Source: Kappaphycus alvarezii
Taxonomy: Eukaryota; Rhodophyta; Florideophyceae; Gigartinales; Solieriaceae
Reading direction: 5' to 3'
Length of the DNA stretch: 64,000 nucleotides
NCBI GenBank assembly: GCA_002205965.3
Contig: NADL03000018.1
Span: 744,001 to 808,000 of the forward strand
Part shown: positions 58,166-64,000 of the stretch, in pieces
How positions within the stretch are numbered: the stretch's first letter is position 1
Layout of the letters: every line of letters begins with the position of its first letter
The notes under the pieces: generated by a model
Told to the model about the DNA's origin: nothing
The model's input: the letters and a program-made list of their open reading frames with translations, nothing else
Database searches by the model: none
Translations under genes and position numbers: made by a program

Positions 58166-59842
58166 GCTAGGGATGAATCGTCGGAAGAAGAGATTCTCAG
58201 AAGCAATTACCCAAGAAGGAGGTGTTGCAACCGACAAAAGTGCTACCGTGGTGTACTTGATCGAACAGAAAGAGGTGGTTAGGAAAACAGTTCAAAGGGC
58301 TACAAGCGAATATAGAGGGGACATGATCTGTCACCAATGCTCTGTGAACAGCGTAAAATAAACCGCTTCTGGGTCTGAAGTTGACTCTCAACTTCCTAAC
58401 TATTTGGGACTTGACTTGATGTTGTGTGCTAACTTGCTTGACCTCCACAAGAGGAAGAAATTTACTTAGCTTATACAGACCTTTTGGCTAACCCAAAATT
58501 CTCAAACAGACATGCTTAGTTCGGTTAAATTCATTAACGAGAATTGTGTGAGCAAGAAAGACTAGTAACAGATATTTCCTCAAAGAAAACATCTAGGTGC
58601 AGTACACTTTCCCGCCTCCCATCTGTAGTGCCATTGGCACTCACACTGTACTGCCATCAGTAGAGCTGATTTTGGTGATCTTTTTTTTGATCTGATTCAC
58701 TGCTAACCAGCAGCCACTGTACTGTACAGTAAGAAGAATTTTCGCTTCTCGCCCACTATTATTCCGGGTACTATACAACCACCCGAGGGGCTTGAGGGCT
58801 TGCAATGTGGACCACTCGGCCCCAATTTGGACCTGATATTTTCGCAGGTGAAAGGCACCTATTGGACCAAGCGTCGAATTTATTTATCTCTAACTTGGCT
58901 GACCCTAACTTCACTCACCCCGCCGTCATAATAAAACCTAATCTAGTTAACTAGTATTTATACCTACCTGGCCACTACGACCCGGATTAAACTGCCACCC
59001 CGATGTTGGCTCTGAACTTGAATCCCAACTCCCGCCTTTGCAGAAACCTTGCAAACGGCAACGTTGGTTATAGCCACGTTTATCCGCCAGGGTCCCCGCC
59101 TATATTTACCCCTCCCTATCTAATATTACAATACCCCTTTTTTTTTTGTTTGTTTGTGATATTTACTCACGCTTGGCGCCCGGACTCCGGCGACTATATA
59201 TAAATAGTACCTCCAAGGTTGTCGTTGGTGACAACATACTTATCTACAAAGGATATATTCAGCACTGCTGACCCACTAATACACCTTCTTTGTCCCGTAT
59301 TACACCCCTGGTGTCTACGGTTCTTTGGAATCAATATATACCAAGTTTCTAGCATTCCGCGGATCACGGTCCGGCCTTACAACCTGGAGGACAAGTATAA
59401 TATCCAGCCGTCCAAGGAATTACCCCGCTCTTCCAGACCCACTTCTTCTCGCCATCAGCGAGCTGTGCTACTGCATTGCAGGTGCTTAAAGAGAAAGATG
59501 GACAGCGAACCCCTTGCAGGACTTGGTTTGTGTGTGTTGGTTTTCTCATTGGCTGACGGTGTTCCGTTCGTAGACGAGAAGAACTGCGCACCGCGCATTG
59601 CACCTCACCATCAGCTAGATATGGGAATTAATATGGCCGTTATATAGCTTTTTCAGAGTCACTCCCGGTGTTATCCAGAACCTTGGCGTATACTGATATC
59701 TACTAATGCCAGCGTATCGTAAAATAAAAACTCTACCCATGAATTTTCCACACTCATCCAAATTACAAAAATCTCTCAAATCCAGATACAGTAAAAATAT
59801 ATTGCAAATTCAGATACTGTATCCGAAAAAGGTCCTCTTCTA
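58166..59842. other. Sequence between two parts of the second Gypsy element
   Basis: 58164-58361 has a 65-codon plus frame (RRKKRFSEAITQEGGVATDK) without a known domain. 58700-59150 is C-rich. 59188-59210 contains TATATATAAATAG, a strong TATA box, followed by a 142-codon plus frame at 59219-59647 with no family resemblance and an opposing minus frame. This could be an insertion such as a solo LTR, but no second copy was found in the window. Confidence 0.35.
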
Positions 59843-60278
59843 GTGTCTATAGGACCATGCACTGTCCTCATATGAGGCACTGTTTATCCTCATATGAGGA
59901 CAGTTTCCGTTATATTTTGGAAGGGTAAATGCCTTGGAAGCCCGAAAATTTTACTGCAAAAAAGGTTTTTTTGTTAAGTTACGGTACAGTAATTCTTACT
60001 GTACATACCCTCGTTTCTAAAACCCCCCACGACAATAAGAACTATATTTCCTTTTAAAATGAAGCTATTTTCACAACTTCTTGCGAAGAGCGGGAGTTGG
60101 TGAGGGAAAACTGCTCTAGCCTTTACCAAGGTCAACAATCTTGAAAGTTTGTTTTGATCGGCCATTTACACTCATGAACCAATTCGGAGGGACAAGAAAA
60201 ACGCTGAGGTAAAAACTTTGAATTGAAGAAAAGGTGCGAAAAGTAGTCCTCATATGAGGACAACGGTCCAATAGACAC
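59843..60278 (+). mobile_element. MITE copy A (Tc1/mariner-type ends)
   Basis: 436 bp bounded by TA (59841-59842 and 60279-60280), with terminal repeats GTGTCTATAGGACC and GGTCCAATAGACAC. The left end carries two palindromic TCCTCATATGAGG motifs about 25 bp apart, and the right end has one full GTCCTCATATGAGGAC. TA duplication and 14-bp ends suggest a Tc1/mariner-type non-autonomous element. The frame 59974-60165 (minus), shared with copy B, is not likely to be coding. No autonomous relative was seen. Confidence 0.88.
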
Positions 60279-60442
60279 TAGACATTTTTTGCGGGCCCAA
60301 ATTTTGTGCATATCACTCCGCTTGAAGTTTTTACCGAATACGAGCATACTTATCCGTCGCTGCAGTTGTTACGAATTGATAGTTACTTCTCACTACTCCC
60401 TTACCGGAAGTCAGAGCCCTCTCGACCATGTAGATCAAGCGA

Positions 60443-61019
60443 ATGCAGACATTTATTGATGATCTGCAACGAGATGTTAGGGATACAGTTTCAGGGAAAA
60501 GAAATCTTGCTATAAATCGCCACAATGCCAGTAAGAATGTTGCTACAGCTTTTTTTGAGATTGAGGACTTCGAGTTGGTCCGCTACCGGACTAAAAATGT
60601 CACAAAATACAATTCAAGTGGTGCTGACCTATACAAATCGCGGAAATCACATCTTAAAAGATCTATGAAGTGCACGATGCAATCAATCATAAGACTGAGA
60701 TTGTGTATGCGCATCGCCTCATACTCTAATGTGTCAATCTACAGGAGCAGTCCGTAGATCCGCTATTAGTTAATTTCGCGGAGCATTGCGAGGCAACCTA
60801 CCAGAGAGCAAAGAACATGCACGACATCCACCTCGAGCAGAACAACATCCGGATTCTGGCGGAATTGCCGGGACTACCGGATCAGATTGATCAGACATGG
60901 GAGCCGTTTGGGTGGCACAAGAAGATTTACCAGGGCTTCTAGAAGACTTCCTGTGCAGCTCAGGGAATAGAGGGTTGAAGCAGAGAGCTAAGCAACTCTT
61001 ACAATTATCAAATGAATGA
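60443..61019 (+). pseudogene. Second Gypsy element: C-terminal region and chromodomain
   Basis: Frame 60443-60757 begins with IDDLQRDVRDTVSGKRNLAI and EIEDFELVRYR, matching the post-integrase helix and the FxVGDFVLV start of the GPY-like module. After frame changes, 60800-60890 reads RAKNMHDIHLEQNNIRILAE then LPGLPDQIDQTWEPF, a chromodomain WxGLP...TWEP segment. The last frame ends EDLPGLLEDFLCSSGNRGLK with a stop at 61017-61019. Domain order and orientation match the integrase remnant ending at 58165, so both parts probably belong to one element split by later insertions including MITE copy A. Confidence 0.75.
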
Positions 61020-61756
61020 ATTTACTGTCAACACGGTTACTTTCATCGGGCAGTGTAGCAACTGACAGAGTTCTAATGATTGGTAGACAATGGAAACTGC
61101 TCACTTCAAACGGTCAATTAAGCACTCATTTGACCAGCCTTCACTTAGAGAGCCTTAAGGTCGTATAGATTTCACCTATGCCTTACAAAACGGGCTGGGT
61201 AAAAGCAAGGCTCTGAAAGTGATGACTCTCACGAGCTGCAATGTCCTTCTATGTGCTTCTTTGAACCCCAATCAAGGTAGAGTTACAAGAGAACGTCTTC
61301 CTCGATCAGGTTTAGCAATGATAAGCGTACCGTCCCGTACTCATTCATGGTTGTCTTTGTCATAGCAAGCAAGGGGTTCTATATGTCGTTTTCTAAAGGT
61401 TTTACTCAATATCGCTCACTTCGAGCATCTGCCGGTGTAATAATCGCTTTATTTGAGCACAACGCATACGCCGAGAGTTTTTCAAACCGTTCTCTCGCTT
61501 TGCCGAAATTTCATCGGAGGGATTTTATTCTGTCCCTTTGCTGTAAAGGCATTTGTGAAGTCTATGCCAGAGTGTGTGTATATAGCACACCTACTTTGGA
61601 GTGGGTGTGCCAAACACACAGACTAACATCTTTAATTAAATGTCCCAACTTCTTTTTTTTAGATTCAATTTTGCATGATGAATTTTTGCATCGCTTTACA
61701 GGATAGATCGGATGTATCTTCCAAGAGTAAAACACCTAAACCTTCCCCCTTTACTA
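61020..61756. other. No gene recognised
   Basis: A 119-codon plus frame (61347-61706) starts GTG/ATG near 61347, has no domain and is probably chance. A short sequence at 61718-61750 (CTTCCAAGAGTAAAACAC and a following CTTCCCCC) recurs at 16147-16180. Confidence 0.35.
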
Positions 61757-62213
61757 GTGTCTATTGGACCGTTGTCCTCATATGAGTACTACTTTTAGCA
61801 CCTTTTCTTCAATACAAATTTTTTTACCTCAGCGCTTTCCTTGTCCCTCCGAATTGGTTCATGAGTGTAGATGGCCGATCAAAAAAAAACTTTTCGAGAT
61901 TGTTGACCTTGGTAAAGGCTAGAGCAGTTGTCCCTCACCAACTTCCGCTCTTCGCAAGAAGTTGTGAAAATATCTTCATTTTGGAAGGAAATATAGTTCG
62001 TATTGTCGTGGGGAGTTTTAGAAACGAAGGGGTATGTACAGTAATTCTTACTGTACATAATTCTTACTGTACTGTAACTTAACAAAAAAACCTTTTTTAC
62101 AGTAAAATTTTCGGGTTTCCAAAGCATTTACCGTTCCAAAATATAACGGAAATTGTCCTCATGTGAGGATAAACAGTGCCTCATATGAGGACAGTGCATG
62201 GTCCAATAGACAC
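61757..62213 (-). mobile_element. MITE copy B, inverted relative to copy A
   Basis: 457 bp flanked by TA (61755-61756 and 62214-62215). It is the reverse complement of copy A along most of its length: right end with two TCCTCATATGAGG motifs, left end with one (mutated). Internal sequence such as GCACCTTTTCTTCAAT and CTCTTCGCAAGAAGTTG is shared. A small tandem duplication of TTACTGTAC (62041-62080) adds most of the length difference. Sequence just outside the TA on the two sides is itself loosely inverted (CCTTCCCCCTTTAC versus GTAAATGGGGGTT). Confidence 0.88.
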
Positions 62214-62216
62214 TAG

Positions 62217-62284
62217 TGTAAATGGGGGTTAATTTACTGTGGTGGATATGTGGGTTGGTATCCAGTAAATTTGTACCGTTTAGC
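62217..62284. repeat. Inverted partner of the hairpin loop at 63.18-63.25 kb
   Basis: GTAAATGGGGGTTAATTTAC and the following GTGGGTTGGTATCCAG and AAATTTGTACCG are the reverse complement of 63183-63247, with a couple of substitutions. The LINE tail copy 8 lies between the two. It could be a terminal inverted repeat of a composite, or a remnant of a second hairpin element. Confidence 0.85.
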
Positions 62285-62310
62285 AACTTCTGCTCATCCA
62301 ACCACCATCG

Positions 62311-63105
62311 CAGAAGAAGCTAACAGATGCAATTCATATGGCTGTGCAAGAGGCCTTGCCGCTCGGAAACATCCGCACCCGCGCCTTCCGCGCTAGCATG
62401 TCCCTCCCCGGTGCCAAAGGCTGGGTCTACTGTGCACCTTGCCCTGGATTGAGGACGCACATCAAGAGCAAAGACTTTTCCGTGTGGTTCCAGTACTTTT
62501 GCCAAACCCCCTTATTCGCCCCAGGTACCCCTTGCCCCAAAGCAGGATGCCATGAAATGCTGGATATCTACGGGGACCACTTGCTACATTGTCGCTTTGG
62601 CTGCGAGCGGAATACTCGCCATAACAACCAGGTGACTTTACTGGGGAACGACCTTGCAAGAGCCGCCCGACGTCCATTCATCGAACCTCGTCTACACTAC
62701 CAAAACAGGACGAGGCCGGATATCAGGGCGATGGGAGCCGCCGGTGGCACGGATTACTTCGACGTAACCTTTGTCAACCCGCTCGCTCCCTCCCACGCAA
62801 GAGCCAGGGCTTTCAACCCACTCACAAGCCTCAACGCAGCTCACGCAGAGAAGCAGCGGAAATACCAAGGGTTCCTTGCTGAGCTGCCTGGGAGAAACAG
62901 GCTGGTTCCTGTCCCCATCTCAACGCTTGGAGGTTGGCATCCGGCGGCGTTCTCCTTCGTCAAGGAACTCGCGAGAACCGTTGCCACCCGCGCAATGGAA
63001 CGGTTTTCGAAGGTTAGAGCCATTCTTTTACAGCGGCACTCCGCTTTGACAGTAACCTCCAATGCCACTTGTTTGCTGGCTGGCCTCCCTTCCACCTTCT
63101 GGTAG
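62311..63105 (+). CDS. LINE C-terminal RLE domain, copy 8, uninterrupted 255 codons
   Basis: Open from ATG 62338 to TAG 63105, with in-phase codons continuing upstream (KKLTDAIH). The frame is the C-terminal part of a non-LTR retrotransposon polyprotein: a CCHC-type zinc site (C66, C71, H81, C85 in CPKAGC and GDHLLHC), RHNN at 95-98, and a restriction-like endonuclease core (RTRPDIRA at 124-131 and DYFDVTF at 139-145). A conserved tail follows (FNPLTSLNAAHAEKQ and TLGGWHPAAFSFVKELA) up to LLAGLPSTFW. RLE endonucleases nick target DNA for target-primed reverse transcription. No reverse transcriptase lies upstream, so it is a 5'-truncated copy, and retention of an open frame points to recent insertion. 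The minus frames here are shadows. Confidence 0.85.
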   Translation, partial: QKKLTDAIHMAVQEALPLGNIRTRAFRASMSLPGAKGWVYCAPCPGLRTHIKSKDFSVWFQYFCQTPLFAPGTPCPKAGCHEMLDIYGDHLLHCRFGCERNTRHNNQVTLLGNDLARAARRPFIEPRLHYQNRTRPDIRAMGAAGGTDYFDVTFVNPLAPSHARARAFNPLTSLNAAHAEKQRKYQGFLAELPGRNRLVPVPISTLGGWHPAAFSFVKELARTVATRAMERFSKVRAILLQRHSALTVTSNATCLLAGLPSTFW

Positions 63106-63129
63106 ATTGGAGTGCCATCCACAGCTTTC

Positions 63130-63310
63130 GACGCATTGTACGGATTCGCAATTGGCTTGACAATGATACGATATCTACGCTCCGGTACAAATTTCCTGGA
63201 TACCAACCCACATATCTACCACAGTAAATTAACCCCCCATTTACACAATTTGTACCGAAGCGTAGATATCGTATCATTGTCAAGCCAATTGCGAAACCGT
63301 ACGATGCGTC
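63130..63310. repeat. Hairpin-forming inverted repeat (about 65-bp arms)
   Basis: 63130-63194 (starting GACGCATTGTACGGATTCGC) is nearly the perfect reverse complement of 63245-63310 (ending CCGTACGATGCGTC), with five or so mismatches or small gaps. The loop 63195-63244 is about 50 bp. Inverted arms of this length at the edge of the LINE tail suggest a foldback element. The loop sequence has an inverted partner at 62217-62284. Confidence 0.92.
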
Positions 63311-63315
63311 ACTAG

Positions 63316-64000
63316 TTGCATATGCTTTCAATTGGTGCTATAGACTTTCTGAAGCTTATTTTTTGAGTACAAAGTTAGTAGTTTTTTAGAATGTTGGATT
63401 CTGCACCCATTTCCTGGAGTCAAAATGGGCATTAAAGCCGTCGTATATGCTCAGAAGCGGTACCAAAACCCAAGCAGCATTTCATCATCGATCAAATGCA
63501 ACGCTTGAGTTCTTTTTAACTGTGCTAGGGTACTGCGACCAGTCTTCTGTTGCAGTAGGTCACCGATAATGTTTGGGGGTTTTGCCGCAGGAAGAGCCCT
63601 GAAGAGGGCATATTGTGGATGGGTCTCTTTTCAAAAGTTGCTTGCGAAACCTCGCACTATCAAAAGAATACCGCTCAGGAAGTGCGATCTCTCTACGTAG
63701 GTATCTGTTCTGGTATGTTTGGGATCATAAGGATTCTTTTGTATTTCATACTGCATTATTTCACATCCCCTTCCCACCTCAAGCAAAGAAATTTCTGCTA
63801 ATTGGAATAGGGGGATCGTTTGGGTTATTTTACTGCGAATGGAATATAGGGTGAAATTACCATTAACCTGTTGAATAGGGTGATTGAATTCCGCGTGTTC
63901 CGGGGCGTGTCAAGTGACGGATGCGATAAGATCAATTTCCACTTGAATACCGTCGGGACTGCGGTGCAAAAGTTTCCGGCAAACGTTACACATCTTGTAC
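63316..64000. other. No gene recognised
   Basis: Two overlapping plus frames (63613-63801 and 63615-63854) with no domain. No repeats or RNA genes seen. The window ends here. Confidence 0.4.

Noticed and set aside
59219-59647. 142-codon ORF as a definite gene
   Set aside because: Preceded by a TATA box but without any recognised domain and opposed by an open minus frame; left as a possibility in the region entry only.
61347-61706. 119-codon plus-strand ORF as a gene
   Set aside because: No domain, no supporting splice sites and composition like that of chance frames.

Overview
This is a eukaryotic, AT-rich, gene-poor and repeat-dense 64 kb piece of nuclear DNA. I see no operons, no rRNA and no intact housekeeping gene. 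What can be read is a graveyard of transposable elements, most of them broken by frameshifts and stops. Several protein families look, from memory of the families, like those common in oomycetes: Gypsy polyproteins with a DDG-type protease and C-terminal chromodomain, a DDE_Tnp_4 transposase, a piggyBac transposase, and a large PMHN-motif transposase. An oomycete or other stramenopile host, or a genome that shares these elements by transfer, is therefore my first guess. The very AT-rich stretches and the tRNA-derived SINE leave the taxon open.

Layout. 0-2 kb: degenerate DDE_Tnp_4 transposase (+). 2-18 kb: AT-rich DNA with a 301-bp tandem duplication at 8.75 kb, a possible three-exon host gene at 2.95-3.89 kb, and an unassigned 112-codon ORF at 16.4 kb. 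18.5-21.5 kb: three minus-strand 3' tails of one LINE family. 21.556-26.915 kb: a near-complete Gypsy element with 298/300-bp LTRs and a 5-bp target duplication, inserted beside the third LINE tail. 27-27.8 kb: MITE fragment, 93-bp tandem repeat and a tRNA-like SINE. 27.8-29.7 kb: broken piggyBac transposase (-). 29.6-30.4 kb: a cluster of near-palindromic CCAGGAATTCCTGG motifs, repeated as a second cluster at 43.4-44.3 kb. 30.9-31.6 kb: acidic/basic unknown ORF (+). 32.1-37.2 kb: minus-strand region whose 3' half is a frameshifted UPF1-type SF1 helicase and whose 5' half looks like a charged, repeat-bearing N-terminal region. 38.3-41.5 kb: broken large transposase (-). 45-49.5 kb: three more LINE tails. 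49.5-55.4 kb: nothing recognisable. 55.4-61.0 kb: LINE reverse-transcriptase remnant and a second, split Gypsy element. 59.8-62.2 kb: two head-to-head copies of a 436/457-bp MITE. 62.3-63.1 kb: the best LINE tail, an uninterrupted 255-codon restriction-like-endonuclease (RLE) domain, flanked by inverted copies of a hairpin-forming sequence.

The unifying picture is one RLE-type LINE family that has scattered at least eight 5'-truncated copies in both orientations, on top of Gypsy, piggyBac, DDE and MITE insertions. The less ordinary items are the UPF1-like helicase region, the two CCAGGAATTCCTGG motif clusters, the MITE with internal GTCCTCATATGAGGAC palindromes, and the inverted repeats around the intact LINE tail. 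All homology statements are by eye and memory of families; no search was run.
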